Shown piece by piece: positions 8,630 through 16,387 of a stretch of 50,532 nt of DNA. Under the pieces are notes generated by a model. That model saw only the letters and a list, made by a program, of their open reading frames with translations, did not search any database and was not told the DNA's origin. This stretch comes from Pseudomonadota bacterium (GTDB lineage Bacteria; Pseudomonadota; Alphaproteobacteria; Reyranellales; Reyranellaceae), in assembly GCA_018240685.1 (NCBI GenBank), contig JAFEFG010000023.1, forward strand, positions 1-50,532. The letters run 5' to 3'. The first letter of the stretch is position 1. Every line of letters begins with the position of its first letter. Both the position numbers and the translations under genes were made by a program.

Positions 8630-9463
8630 TCAGACCTGCGACCGGGCCCCGTCCCGGGGCTTCCAGCGTATCAGGCGCCGCTCCAGCGCCAGCATTGCAA
8701 GCTGCGAGCCATAGCCCAGCAGCGCGACCATGATCAGCGCCACGAACATGTCCTGGACCTCGAACACCTGCCACGACCGCCAGATCATGAAGCCCAGTCC
8801 GGTCTTGGTGCCGAACTGCTCCGCCACCACCACCACGATCAACGCCATGCCGAGCCCAAGCTGGCAGCCGGTGAAGATGAAGGGCAATGCCGCCGGCAGC
8901 GCGATCGTGCGATAGGCCTGCCAGCGGCTGGCGCCGAAGTTGGTGGCGACGTCGAGATAGATGCGCTCGATGTTGAGCACGCCGGCAAGGGTCGAGAAGA
9001 AGACCTGGAAGAAGACCGCGACCGCCACGATCACCCACTTGGAGGTCTCGCCGAGGCCAAAGATCAGCATGATCAAAGGGAACAGCGCGATCTTGGGGAT
9101 CGGATAGATGGCCGCGATCGAGGGCCGCAGGAGCGCCGTCAGCGGCGGCGAGAGCCCCATCATCAGCCCCAGCACGATCGCCGGCACGGCCCCCAGGCAG
9201 AAGCCGATCGCGACGCGCTGCAGCGTCCAGCCGACATTCACCAGCAGCTCGCCCGAACCCAGCAGCACGATCAGCTCACGCAGCACCGCCGACGGCGCCG
9301 GGAAGAAGCGCGGGTCGAGCAAGCCGGCGCGGGCGGCGATCTCCCACAGCACCAGCAGCATCAGCGGCGAGGCCACCGCCATGAAGCCGTGCGAGGCGGT
9401 CAGGCGCTGCCACAGCGAGGGCCGCTGCGCGGTCCCTGCAGCGATGACGATTTCCTCGCTCAC
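8630..9463 (-). CDS. ABC importer permease, SsuC/TauC type
   Basis: This is a 277-residue inner-membrane permease with about six transmembrane helices and the cytoplasmic EAA-like loop NFGASRWQAYRTIALPAALP, which docks to the ATPase. The start is a GTG that overlaps the ATPase stop (GTGA). Reading further upstream in frame goes into arginine-rich out-of-phase sequence of the ATPase gene, so the GTG is preferred. Codons after it give SEEIVIAAGTAQRPSLW, a usual cytoplasmic N-tail. It is the second gene of the ATPase-permease-SBP operon. Confidence 0.9.
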   Translation of the reverse strand: MSEEIVIAAGTAQRPSLWQRLTASHGFMAVASPLMLLVLWEIAARAGLLDPRFFPAPSAVLRELIVLLGSGELLVNVGWTLQRVAIGFCLGAVPAIVLGLMMGLSPPLTALLRPSIAAIYPIPKIALFPLIMLIFGLGETSKWVIVAVAVFFQVFFSTLAGVLNIERIYLDVATNFGASRWQAYRTIALPAALPFIFTGCQLGLGMALIVVVVAEQFGTKTGLGFMIWRSWQVFEVQDMFVALIMVALLGYGSQLAMLALERRLIRWKPRDGARSQV

Positions 9464-10287
9464 GCCGCGGCGATCCCGCCGACGCGACGGCCGCTGTCGA
9501 GCAGCTCCCAGATCCGATGCCACAGCCGACCGAACTCGGCGTCGGCCTTCAGCTCGTGCACGAGCCGCGGCCGCGGGAAGTCGACGCGGATGTCGGCCAG
9601 CAGCCGGCCGGGCCGGCCGCTCATCACCAGCACGCGATCGGCCAGCACCAGCGCCTCGTCGATCGAATGGGTGATGAAGAGCACCGTCTTCTTCGTCTCG
9701 CTCCACAGCCGCAGCAGCTCCTGCTGCAGCACGATCTTGGTCTGCTCGTCGAGGGCCGCGAACGGCTCGTCCATCAGCAGGATCTCGGGATCGTTGGCGA
9801 AGGCGCGCGCCACGCTCACGCGTTGCTTCATGCCGCCGGAGAGCTGGTGCGGCCAGGCATCGGCGAAGCGCGCGAGACCGGTGAGATCGAGGAAGTGCGA
9901 CACGGTGCGGTCGCGGCGTGCACGATCGATGCCACGCAGGTCGAGCCCGTAGGCGACATTGTCGCGCACGCGCATCCACGGGAAGATCGAGTTCTCCTGG
10001 AAGATCATCGAGGAGAGCGGCCGGTCCTTGCCGCGCCGCACGATCCGCACCTCGCCGCCGGTCGGCGTCTCGAGGCCGGCGAGGATGCGCAACAACGTGG
10101 TCTTGCCGCAGCCCGACGGACCGACGATGCAGATGAATTCACCCTCACCCACCCGTAGATCCAGCGACTGCAGCGCCGTCACGGCGAGCTTGCCCGAGGT
10201 GAATTCCTTGCTGAGCCGCTCGATCGATATCTTGTTTGCAATCTCATGCGCGCCAACCTTGTCGTCGGCGTCCGGCCCACTTAGCAT
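9460..10287 (-). CDS. ABC importer ATP-binding protein, SsuB/TauB type
   Basis: This 275-residue ATPase energises the importer. Walker A is GPSGCGKTTLLR, the Q-loop is in MIFQENSIFPWM, the signature is LSGGMKQRVSVARAFA, Walker B is EILLMDEPFAALDE and the switch His is in FITHSIDEAL. The C-terminal helical tail has the sulfonate/nitrate-type ending. It is first in the operon and sits 51 bases from the divergently transcribed Rieske oxygenase, so one short region should hold both promoters. I keep the first ATG (MLSGPDADDKV); a later start near residue 20 is possible because the first 17 residues are not conserved in the family. Confidence 0.92.
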   Translation of the reverse strand: MLSGPDADDKVGAHEIANKISIERLSKEFTSGKLAVTALQSLDLRVGEGEFICIVGPSGCGKTTLLRILAGLETPTGGEVRIVRRGKDRPLSSMIFQENSIFPWMRVRDNVAYGLDLRGIDRARRDRTVSHFLDLTGLARFADAWPHQLSGGMKQRVSVARAFANDPEILLMDEPFAALDEQTKIVLQQELLRLWSETKKTVLFITHSIDEALVLADRVLVMSGRPGRLLADIRVDFPRPRLVHELKADAEFGRLWHRIWELLDSGRRVGGIAAA

Positions 10288-10338
10288 TTCGGCAGCTCGT
10301 TACAGCGTATGTTTGGCGAGAATGGGGATGAGGATAGC

Positions 10339-11616
10339 ATGCTGAAGCGTGAAGACAACGAACTGCTGGTTCGTGTGGGGCCTGGCACACCGATGGGCGA
10401 CTATCTGCGGCGCTTCTGGATGCCCGCGATGCTGCCGCGCGAACTGCCGAAGCCCGACTGCGATCCGGTGCGGCTGCGGCTGCTGGGCGAGAACCTGGTC
10501 GCCTTCCGCGACAGCAACGGCCGCATCGGCGTGCTCGACGAACTGTGTCCGCATCGCCGCGCGTCGCTCTTCTACGGCCGCAACGAGCAGTGTGGCCTGC
10601 GCTGCGTCTATCATGGCTGGAAGTTCGACGTCGACGGCAACTGCGTCGAGCAGCCGAGCGAACCGCCGCATTCCAATTTCAAGGACAAGATCAAGCAGCG
10701 CTCCTATCCGGCGCGCGAATGGGGCGGCTTCATCTGGGTCTACATGGGCGACAAGGCGGCCATGCCGGAACTGCCGCAGTTCGAATGGGCGCTGCTGCCG
10801 CCGGAGAACCGCTGGCAGGCCAAGTGGACCTACGAGGCCAACTATGCCGCCGGCGTCGAGGGCGAGCTGGACAGCGCCCACACCGGCTTCCTGCACGACA
10901 CCAAGACGCCGCAGGCGGAGATGCATGCCACCATGGCCCAGGCCGCGAGCTACTGGACGCAGGACAAGGCCCCGCAGCTCACCGTGCAGTCGACCGACTA
11001 CGGCTTCTATTACGGCTCGCGTCGCCGTTACGGCGAGGACCGCTACTACTGGCGCGTGACGCAGTGGCTGCTGCCCTTCTTCGCCATCATCCCGATGCCG
11101 AAGTGGCCGATCTCCTGCCGCGCCTACGTGCCGATCGACGACGAGCGCACGATGGTCTTCAACACCTCCTACAACGCCGACGGGCCGCTCACGAAGGAGG
11201 ACCTGGCGCCGCTGGAGGCGGGCATCGGCCCCGCCCCCGAGCTGATCCCCGGCACCTTCACGCCCAAGCTCAACGCCTCCAACCTCTACGGCCTCGACCG
11301 CGAGGTGCAGCGCACGCGCAGCTACACCGGCATCTACGGCATCAACAACCAGGACCGCGCCGTGGTCGAGAGCATGGGCCCGATCTGCGACCGCTGGAAC
11401 GAGCATCTCGGCACTTCCGACATCGCGGTGATCGCCATGCGCCGCCGCATGCTGGAGGAGGCCCGCGCCCTGCAGCGCGGCGAGGCGCCCAAGGCGGCGG
11501 CCGATGCCAACCTCTACCAGGTGCGCCCGCTCGACATCATCGCGCCGGTCTCCGACCTCAAGACCCTGGTCGACCTGCATGCGGCCCGCATGCGGGCCGC
11601 GCAGCGGGCAGCCTGA
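10339..11616 (+). CDS. Rieske [2Fe-2S] aromatic ring-hydroxylating oxygenase, phthalate dioxygenase type
   Basis: This 425-residue oxygenase subunit has a Rieske cluster plus a mononuclear iron centre. Rieske ligands are C70-x-H72 (LCPHRR) and C89-x-x-H92 (CVYHGW). Iron ligands follow as D178 and H181 in ELDSAH and H186 in TGFLH. The opening MLKREDNELLVRVGPGTPMG is typical of the phthalate 4,5-dioxygenase/LigX-like branch, which hydroxylates or demethylates aromatic acids with a separate reductase. No reductase or ferredoxin gene lies in the window. An ATG 30 bases earlier is in frame, but AGGA five bases before position 10339 and family alignment favour this start. It is divergent from the ABC importer operon, suggesting uptake plus oxidation of one compound (inference). 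Confidence 0.92.
   Translation: MLKREDNELLVRVGPGTPMGDYLRRFWMPAMLPRELPKPDCDPVRLRLLGENLVAFRDSNGRIGVLDELCPHRRASLFYGRNEQCGLRCVYHGWKFDVDGNCVEQPSEPPHSNFKDKIKQRSYPAREWGGFIWVYMGDKAAMPELPQFEWALLPPENRWQAKWTYEANYAAGVEGELDSAHTGFLHDTKTPQAEMHATMAQAASYWTQDKAPQLTVQSTDYGFYYGSRRRYGEDRYYWRVTQWLLPFFAIIPMPKWPISCRAYVPIDDERTMVFNTSYNADGPLTKEDLAPLEAGIGPAPELIPGTFTPKLNASNLYGLDREVQRTRSYTGIYGINNQDRAVVESMGPICDRWNEHLGTSDIAVIAMRRRMLEEARALQRGEAPKAAADANLYQVRPLDIIAPVSDLKTLVDLHAARMRAAQRAA
11581..11600. repeat. 20-bp perfect palindrome inside the Rieske gene 3' end
   Basis: GCGGCCCGCATGCGGGCCGC is its own reverse complement. It encodes part of the C-terminal tail of the oxygenase, so it may be accidental, but it lies with other inverted repeats just before a convergent gene end. 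Confidence 0.6.
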
Positions 11617-11626
11617 CGTCTAGCGG

Positions 11627-11655
11627 CCCGACAGCGGGCGTCCCGACAGCGGGCG
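11627..11655. repeat. two direct 14-bp repeats
   Basis: The unit CCCGACAGCGGGCG occurs at 11627-11640 and again at 11642-11655, a period of 15. Each unit is itself a small inverted repeat (CCCG/CGGG). It occupies the 42-base gap between convergent genes. Confidence 0.6.
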
Positions 11656-11669
11656 GCGCTACGCCGCCC
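11651..11669. terminator. hairpin between convergent genes
   Basis: GGGCGGCG-CTA-CGCCGCCC is an 8-bp perfect stem with a 3-base loop. It overlaps the stop codon of the leftward hypothetical gene and could end transcription from both sides, though neither strand has a T-run. Confidence 0.4.
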
Positions 11670-12132
11670 GCGTCTCGGTGCCGGCGAGGCAGCGGTCGAG
11701 GAAGGCGGTCATGCGCGCGATGCCGGACTCGGTGTCGTGCTTGTCGTGGTGCTCGGCGACACCGTCGCCCACCATGTGCCAGTCGATCTCCTGCATGGTG
11801 AGGTAGACGCGCGCGATCCCCGCCCGCAGCACCTCGCGCAATGCCTTCTGCGCCGCCGGCGGCAGGCCGGCCGCCCGCGCCGTCTCCTCGCGGCAGATCG
11901 CCTCCAGGAACGGCTCGATGTAGTTGCCCTCCCACAGCGCCTGGCGCGGTGCGCCGTCGAACATCGCCGGCTCGAAGGCGATCGTCGTGCCGTCGAAGCG
12001 GCGGAGCTCCAGCCCGTCGGTGTCCATGTAGGCCCACGGCCGGAGCTGGTCCCAGATCAGCGCGAAGAAGCGCGCCCGGATGCGGGCATGCTCGGCCGGA
12101 GCGAGGGCGGCGGTCGAAGAGGAGGCAGCCAT
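11659..12132 (-). CDS. hypothetical protein, His/Asp-rich C-terminus
   Basis: I do not recognise this 157-residue protein. It has no signal peptide or membrane segment and is predicted mostly helical. The segment EIDWHMVGDGVAEHHDKHD near the C-terminus packs three His and several acidic residues into a stretch that could bind a metal or phosphate; this is speculative. The middle part (ELRRFDGTTIAFEPAMFDG) looks like a beta hairpin. The start MAASSSTAAL is preferred over an ATG 36 bases upstream because the extra residues look like untranslated sequence. It sits 67 bases upstream of the hibernation factor gene on the same strand and could depend on that gene's promoter. Codon use matches neighbours, so it is likely real. 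Confidence 0.7.
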   Translation of the reverse strand: MAASSSTAALAPAEHARIRARFFALIWDQLRPWAYMDTDGLELRRFDGTTIAFEPAMFDGAPRQALWEGNYIEPFLEAICREETARAAGLPPAAQKALREVLRAGIARVYLTMQEIDWHMVGDGVAEHHDKHDTESGIARMTAFLDRCLAGTETRAA

Positions 12133-12199
12133 GGGCGCTTTATCGCTCCCCTGCCCGGCGGCGTCCACGGGGGACGTCGCGCGGCGGCGGAGACCAGGG

Positions 12200-12769
12200 T
12201 CATGCGAGATGGTGCTTGCCGAGCGGCGTCACGGCGCTGGCCTGCGGGCCCTTCTCGCCCTCGCCGGGATGCAGCGAGAAGCGCACCTCCTCGCCCACCT
12301 GCAGCCGGTCGAAGCCGTGGTTGGCGACGGCGTTGCGGTGGAAGTAGACCTCCGTTCCGTCGCTCGCCTCGATGAAGCCGTAATCCTGCTCGGCGATGAG
12401 GTTGCGGATCCTGCCGTGCCCCGGCACCTCGTGCGCCTTGGTGTCGCCGCGGCGGCGGCGCACGTGATCCTCGAGCTGGCGGCGCACCGCGTCGAAGCAG
12501 TCGCGCACCGCCACGTAGATGTCCTCGTGGGCGTGATGCTGCGAAGGATCGCGCTTCACCACGATCTCCTTGCCGGGCACCTTCAGCTCGACGCGGATGT
12601 GGAAGATCTTGCCCTGCTCGTGGCGGCGATGCGGCGCCTCGATCACGACCCGACAGCTCACGATGCGGTCGAAGAACTTCGCGAGCTCGGCGGCGCGCTC
12701 GCGCACCTTCGCCTCCACCGCCTCCGAGGCGTCCATGTTGCGGAAGCTGATCTGAAGCCAGTTCGTCAT
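12200..12769 (-). CDS. hpf: ribosome hibernation factor HPF/RaiA fused to a cold shock domain
   Basis: This 189-residue protein has two parts. Residues 1-110 form an HPF/RaiA-like ribosome-binding domain (MTNWLQISFRNMDASEAVEAK, then IFHIRVELKVPGKEIVVKR and a basic helix ending RRRRGD). It would sit in the 30S decoding region and silence ribosomes in stress. Residues 117-184 form a cold shock domain with RNP1-like DYGFI and RNP2-like VYFHR, which binds single-stranded RNA. Many alphaproteobacterial long HPFs instead carry a C-terminal dimerisation domain; here it is replaced by the cold shock domain. The start ATG overlaps the stop of the alpha/beta hydrolase upstream (ATGA), so the two are coupled. 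Whether it promotes dimers or mRNA release is unknown. Confidence 0.88.
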   Translation of the reverse strand: MTNWLQISFRNMDASEAVEAKVRERAAELAKFFDRIVSCRVVIEAPHRRHEQGKIFHIRVELKVPGKEIVVKRDPSQHHAHEDIYVAVRDCFDAVRRQLEDHVRRRRGDTKAHEVPGHGRIRNLIAEQDYGFIEASDGTEVYFHRNAVANHGFDRLQVGEEVRFSLHPGEGEKGPQASAVTPLGKHHLA

Positions 12770-13422
12770 GACTGCTCCTCCACGGCATGTTGCTGGAACC
12801 AGCGGAGCGCGTGCCCGATCACCGCTTCGAGCGCGCCCTTCTCCGGAAAGAGATGGGTGGCGCCGGGCACGATCTCCAGCGCCTTGGGACAGGTGAGTCG
12901 CGCCAGCGCGCGGCGGTTGAGCGCCAGCACCACGTCGTCGGCGCCGCCCACGATCAGCAGCGTCGGCGCCCGCACCTGCGTCAGCGCCTCGCCCGCGAGA
13001 TCGGGCCGGCCGCCGCGCGAGACCACGGCCCGCACCCGCGCGCCGAGCGTGGCCGCCGCCGACAGCGCCGCCGCCGCGCCGGTGCTGGCCCCGAACAGCC
13101 CGATCGGCAGCCCGCGCGTCGCCCCGTCCGACTCCAGCCAGCGCACGGCATCGACCACGCGCCCGGCCAGCAGCGGGATGTCGAACACGTTGGCGCGGTC
13201 CTCCTCCTCCTGCGGCGTCAGCAGGTCGAACAGCAGCGTGGCGATGCCCGCGCGCGCAAAGGCCTCGGCGACGGCGATGTTGCGCGGGCTGAAGCGACTG
13301 GAGCCGCTGCCGTGCGCGAACACGACCAGCGCCTTCGCACCCATCGGCAGCCGCAGCGTGCCCGGCAGGCCCAGCGGCGGCAGGATGACGTCTTCGACCC
13401 GGAGGGCGGACACCACGACCAT
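12766..13422 (-). CDS. alpha/beta hydrolase (dienelactone hydrolase-like)
   Basis: This 218-residue alpha/beta hydrolase without a signal peptide is likely cytoplasmic. The nucleophile elbow is FGASTGAAAA (Ser in G-A-S-T-G), the acid residue is in GGADDVV and the catalytic His in GATHLFPE. The oxyanion strand VVFAHGSGSSR is of the dienelactone hydrolase kind. The substrate is unknown. The start MVVVSALRVEDV is chosen over an upstream ATG because the extra 65 residues are arginine/proline-rich and unlike a hydrolase N-terminus. Its stop overlaps the HPF gene start, a coupling that links the enzyme to stress-time expression of the hibernation factor; the meaning is unclear. The 313-base gap upstream should hold its promoter. 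Confidence 0.85.
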   Translation of the reverse strand: MVVVSALRVEDVILPPLGLPGTLRLPMGAKALVVFAHGSGSSRFSPRNIAVAEAFARAGIATLLFDLLTPQEEEDRANVFDIPLLAGRVVDAVRWLESDGATRGLPIGLFGASTGAAAALSAAATLGARVRAVVSRGGRPDLAGEALTQVRAPTLLIVGGADDVVLALNRRALARLTCPKALEIVPGATHLFPEKGALEAVIGHALRWFQQHAVEEQS

Positions 13423-13541
13423 GCCGGCATGATGGTCCGGAGCCGCGGCCGCTCGTTTGATCGAGGTCAATCGGTCGCGCCCCGGGGCCGCCGCCGTGCC
13501 GGCGCGGAATATCCCTTGACGAACGGCGAAAGGGTCCGGTC

Positions 13542-13558
13542 TCCCTTTTAAAAAGGGA
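13542..13558. promoter_or_regulatory. 17-bp palindrome TCCCTTTT-A-AAAAGGGA
   Basis: Two perfect 8-base arms surround a single A. It lies about 120 bases upstream of the hydrolase-HPF operon start in otherwise GC-rich DNA. It could be a repressor site or part of the promoter; as a terminator it would have no gene to serve on the plus strand. Confidence 0.4.
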
Positions 13559-13689
13559 AATAAAAACGTTACTTCCGGTAACCGGGTTCCCGCGCCTGGA
13601 CGATCGCACACCACCATGGCCGCAGTGTAAGGCCGCCGTGGCGCGAGCGACGATTCCGGTCCTTACCGGCGACGGTGCCGTGAGCTGGC

Positions 13690-13711
13690 CTCTCCCCGTG
13701 AAGGGGGAGAG
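13690..13711. repeat. intergenic stem-loop CTCTCCCC/GGGGAGAG
   Basis: An 8-bp perfect stem with loop GTGAAG lies 24 bases after the stop of the fused hydrolase gene. Similar CTCTCCCC-type hairpins are common dispersed intergenic repeats in alphaproteobacteria; it may act as a leftward transcript end. Confidence 0.5.
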
Positions 13712-13735
13712 AAACAGGAGGACGCACGCAGGGCG

Positions 13736-15007
13736 TCAGGCGGCGGCGACGCGCTCCAGGACGGGCAGCAGGTAGGTGCGGAACTGCGCCGGGTTCTCGC
13801 TCATGGGGAAATGGCCCATGCCCTTCATGACCTGGAACGAGGTCGCCTTGACCGTGCGGGCAAGCTCGGCGGTCAGCTCGGGCGTGGCCGAGATGTCGTA
13901 CTCGCCCGTCAGCAGGTGCAGCGGGCAGCGCCTGGTATCGAGCCCGTCGAGCAATCCGTTCCGCAGGTCGCCCTCGGCGAAGTAGTAATGCAGATCGCCC
14001 ATGAAGATGCCCGGCCCGCCCTGCAGGTAGTGCCACAGCGTCTCCCACTTCTCCGCCCGCGGCGACACCGGCGCGGTGAGGCAGGCGACGGTGCCGGCCG
14101 AGGCCTCCTGCCCATGCACGTCGGGCCGGTGCAGCACGCCGAGATCGCGCATGCGCGTGTCGGCGCCGGGATCGGCATGCATCGCCGACTGCAGCCCGAT
14201 CGCCGCCCGGAAGTAATCGCCATGGCGCAGCGACAGGTGCAGCACGGCGCGGCCGCCGATCGAGCAGCCCATCACCACCGGCCGCTCCAGCCGGAGCGCG
14301 CGGCAGAAGGCCATGACGGTATCGACATAGAGATCGGTGGTGAGCCGGTAGACCTCGCGCTCGAAGCCCGGCGGCGGCGAGGACTTGCCGTGCCACGGCA
14401 GGTCGAAGGCGATGACGCGGAAACGCGCCGTCACCGCGGGATCGTTGAGCACGGCGCGGAACTGCCGCCCGTCCGAGCCGGCGGTGTGCAGGCACACCAG
14501 CGGGATGCCGTCCGCCGGCCCTACCTCCTCGAAGTAGATCCGATGCGGCCGCCCCTGGAAGTCGAGCCGCAGGTAGCGCCCCATGACCGGCTCGATCACG
14601 GGCTCTCTTGCCGGACCGCGGGCCTCCGGTCCGCTCTTTGCCGGGCCGGAAGAGTCCGCCCCCCTCGCCCGCTCGAACAGCTGCTCCAGGAACAGCAGCC
14701 GTCGCCCGAACTCGATCACGTCGCCTTCGAGATAGAGATGGCCGAGCCGCACCATGCCCACCAGCGCCTGATAGCCGACCGGCGGTACCGGCTGGGCGAA
14801 CCTGTCCCAGGTCTCGCGCGCCGCGCTCAGCGTGAAGGCCGCCGCGTCCGACTTGCCCGGCGCGACGGCGATGCCGGTGCCCGAGGCCGTGACCGTCACC
14901 GCCTCCCCGCCACAGGCGATGGCGAAGGTGAACGGCACGCGCGCCGCCTGCGCCCGCAGGAACTCGTTGCCGCGCTCGGCGCCGGCCAGAGCCTTGAAGC
15001 GTTCCAC
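13736..15007 (-). CDS. two-domain alpha/beta hydrolase with SCP2-like N-terminal part
   Basis: This protein has 423 residues with a GTG start, chosen because GGAGG lies six bases upstream. The first ~125 residues (FLRAQAARVPFTFAIACGGE, later DVIEFGRRLLFLEQLFE) form a separate small domain loosely like sterol-carrier or SCP2-type folds. A low-complexity Gly/Pro/Ala linker follows. The C-terminal 270 residues are an alpha/beta hydrolase: oxyanion strand LVCLHTAGSD, nucleophile elbow MGCSIGGRAVLH, acid in LTGEYDISA, catalytic His in GMGHFPMSE. It follows the luciferase-like monooxygenase on the same strand, so an oxygenate-then-hydrolyse sequence on a hydrophobic substrate is possible (inference). 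The start could also be an upstream ATG giving 23 more residues. Confidence 0.85.
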   Translation of the reverse strand: MERFKALAGAERGNEFLRAQAARVPFTFAIACGGEAVTVTASGTGIAVAPGKSDAAAFTLSAARETWDRFAQPVPPVGYQALVGMVRLGHLYLEGDVIEFGRRLLFLEQLFERARGADSSGPAKSGPEARGPAREPVIEPVMGRYLRLDFQGRPHRIYFEEVGPADGIPLVCLHTAGSDGRQFRAVLNDPAVTARFRVIAFDLPWHGKSSPPPGFEREVYRLTTDLYVDTVMAFCRALRLERPVVMGCSIGGRAVLHLSLRHGDYFRAAIGLQSAMHADPGADTRMRDLGVLHRPDVHGQEASAGTVACLTAPVSPRAEKWETLWHYLQGGPGIFMGDLHYYFAEGDLRNGLLDGLDTRRCPLHLLTGEYDISATPELTAELARTVKATSFQVMKGMGHFPMSENPAQFRTYLLPVLERVAAA

Positions 15008-15103
15008 GCTTTTCCTCCAATCCCGTTCTTGATTGGAGGCGATGCTTCCATGGACGGACAGGCGCGGCAACCGCAACGCGCCGCGCGTTTCTCGGCGTGA
15101 GAC

Positions 15104-15146
15104 GGGCCTGCCTGAGAGGGGCCTGCCTGAGAGGGCCTACGTGAGA
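15104..15146. repeat. three short tandem repeats, period 14-15
   Basis: Units GGGCCTGCCTGAGA at 15104-15117 and 15119-15132 are identical; a third, diverged copy (GGGCCTACGTGAGA) is at 15133-15146. They lie in the 156-base gap between the luciferase-like gene and the fused hydrolase. Confidence 0.65.
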
Positions 15147-15163
15147 TCGGCCCGCCGTTCTCC

Positions 15164-16261
15164 CTAGTCCGCCGCCCTGGCCGCTGCCGGCGCGTGCCAG
15201 CTCTTGAGGACCGGCAGCACTTCCTTCGCGAACAGCGTCAGCCCGCGCTCCGAGACCTCGAACGGCGTGCCGCCGAAGCGGAAGGCGACGTTCAGCTCGA
15301 AGTCGCCCAGCAGCCGCCGCCGCGCCTCGAGGTCGCGCAGGATCTTGTCCGGCGTGCCCCACGAGGCCGCCTGCATGAAGCCCTTCACGGCGCCGTCGAG
15401 CCCGCCGCTCTTGCGCGCCAGGTCGGCCTTCTGCTGGTAGGCGTCGTAGCCCTTCACCGCCTTGAAGTGCTCGCCCAGCAGCTCGTAGTGATGGAAGTTG
15501 CTCTCCACGAACTTGCCCTGGTAGCGGCGCGCCTCCTCCTCGATGGTGGCCGCATCCGGCCCGCAGACGCAGAAATCGGTCAGCATGACGGGCGGCGGCT
15601 CGGTGCCGTGGAGCTGCCGATGCAGCGCGCGGCCGCGCTCGATCACCGGATGGCGCATCTCCCACGGCCGGTCGGCGAACATCACCATGTGGGCGCCGAG
15701 CTTCGCCGCCGACTCGACCGAATCCTCGCTCGACGCCACGGCGTAGATGCGGCCGTCGAAGGAATATTTGGGCCGCGGCCGCAGTTCCACCCGCGGCTGC
15801 TTGTAATGCTTGCCGTTGCCTTCCATGACGCCGCTGCGCAGCGCCGAGACGATCATCGGCGCCGCCTCGTCGAAGCGTTCCCGCGATTCGTCCATGGCGA
15901 CGCGGAAGGCCGCGAACTCGCGCCGCGCCAGCCCGCGCCCCATGCCGAAGCGCAGCCGGCCCTTGCTGACGAGATCGAGCACCAGCGCATTTTCCGCCAC
16001 CCGCAGCGGATCGTGCCAGGGCAGGATCACCGCCGCGGTGCCGACATCGATGTCGGGGCACAGCGCCGCCAGGTGCATCATCAGCGCCAGGTTGTCGGGC
16101 ACGAAGGAGTAATCGTTGAAATGATGCTCCGCCGACCACAGGCAATCGAAGCCGAGATCCGCCGCCAGCCGCGCCAGCCGGATCTCCTCCTCCCACACGC
16201 GATCGTCCGGGCAGTTCACCCAGCCGTAGTTGGTGAACAGCATCATCATGCTGACGTCCAT
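15164..16261 (-). CDS. LLM-class flavin-dependent monooxygenase (luciferase-like)
   Basis: This 365-residue TIM-barrel oxidoreductase of the bacterial luciferase family uses reduced FMN or F420. Typical features are the start MDVSMMMLFTNYGWVN, the segment LGFDCLWSAEHHFNDYSF carrying the conserved His pair, VGTAAVILPWHDPLRVAE, and GRLRFGMGRGLARREF. The last is the family's phosphate-binding loop. AGGAGG sits seven bases before the ATG. It is first in a two-gene unit with the fused alpha/beta hydrolase. Substrates of such enzymes range from alkanes to sulfonates and terpenoids and cannot be set from the sequence. Confidence 0.92.
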   Translation of the reverse strand: MDVSMMMLFTNYGWVNCPDDRVWEEEIRLARLAADLGFDCLWSAEHHFNDYSFVPDNLALMMHLAALCPDIDVGTAAVILPWHDPLRVAENALVLDLVSKGRLRFGMGRGLARREFAAFRVAMDESRERFDEAAPMIVSALRSGVMEGNGKHYKQPRVELRPRPKYSFDGRIYAVASSEDSVESAAKLGAHMVMFADRPWEMRHPVIERGRALHRQLHGTEPPPVMLTDFCVCGPDAATIEEEARRYQGKFVESNFHHYELLGEHFKAVKGYDAYQQKADLARKSGGLDGAVKGFMQAASWGTPDKILRDLEARRRLLGDFELNVAFRFGGTPFEVSERGLTLFAKEVLPVLKSWHAPAAARAAD

Positions 16262-16387
16262 GGGGCGTTCCTCCTTTATGGTTCTTTGATTGTACTGATG
16301 GGGTGGACCGGCCCCATTAGTTCAGGCGAGTGATCAAATATATGCTATCAGCGCTGCTGCGGTATCGCCATGAGGTGGAGCGGAGAG

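Larger units (their letters stand above)
13423..13735. other. 313-bp intergenic region with two inverted repeats
   Basis: No plausible gene is seen here. It lies upstream of the leftward hydrolase-HPF unit and downstream of the leftward fused hydrolase. It contains a 17-bp palindrome at 13542-13558, an A/T-rich patch just right of it, and a stem-loop at 13690-13711. The promoter of the hydrolase-HPF operon should be here, but I cannot name a convincing -35/-10 pair. Confidence 0.6.

Noticed and set aside
13569..16196. Very long minus-strand open frame across the hydrolase and luciferase-like genes
   Set aside because: It is arginine/glycine/alanine-rich with no domain motifs and lies out of phase with two clear enzymes. 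Long empty frames are expected in GC-rich DNA.
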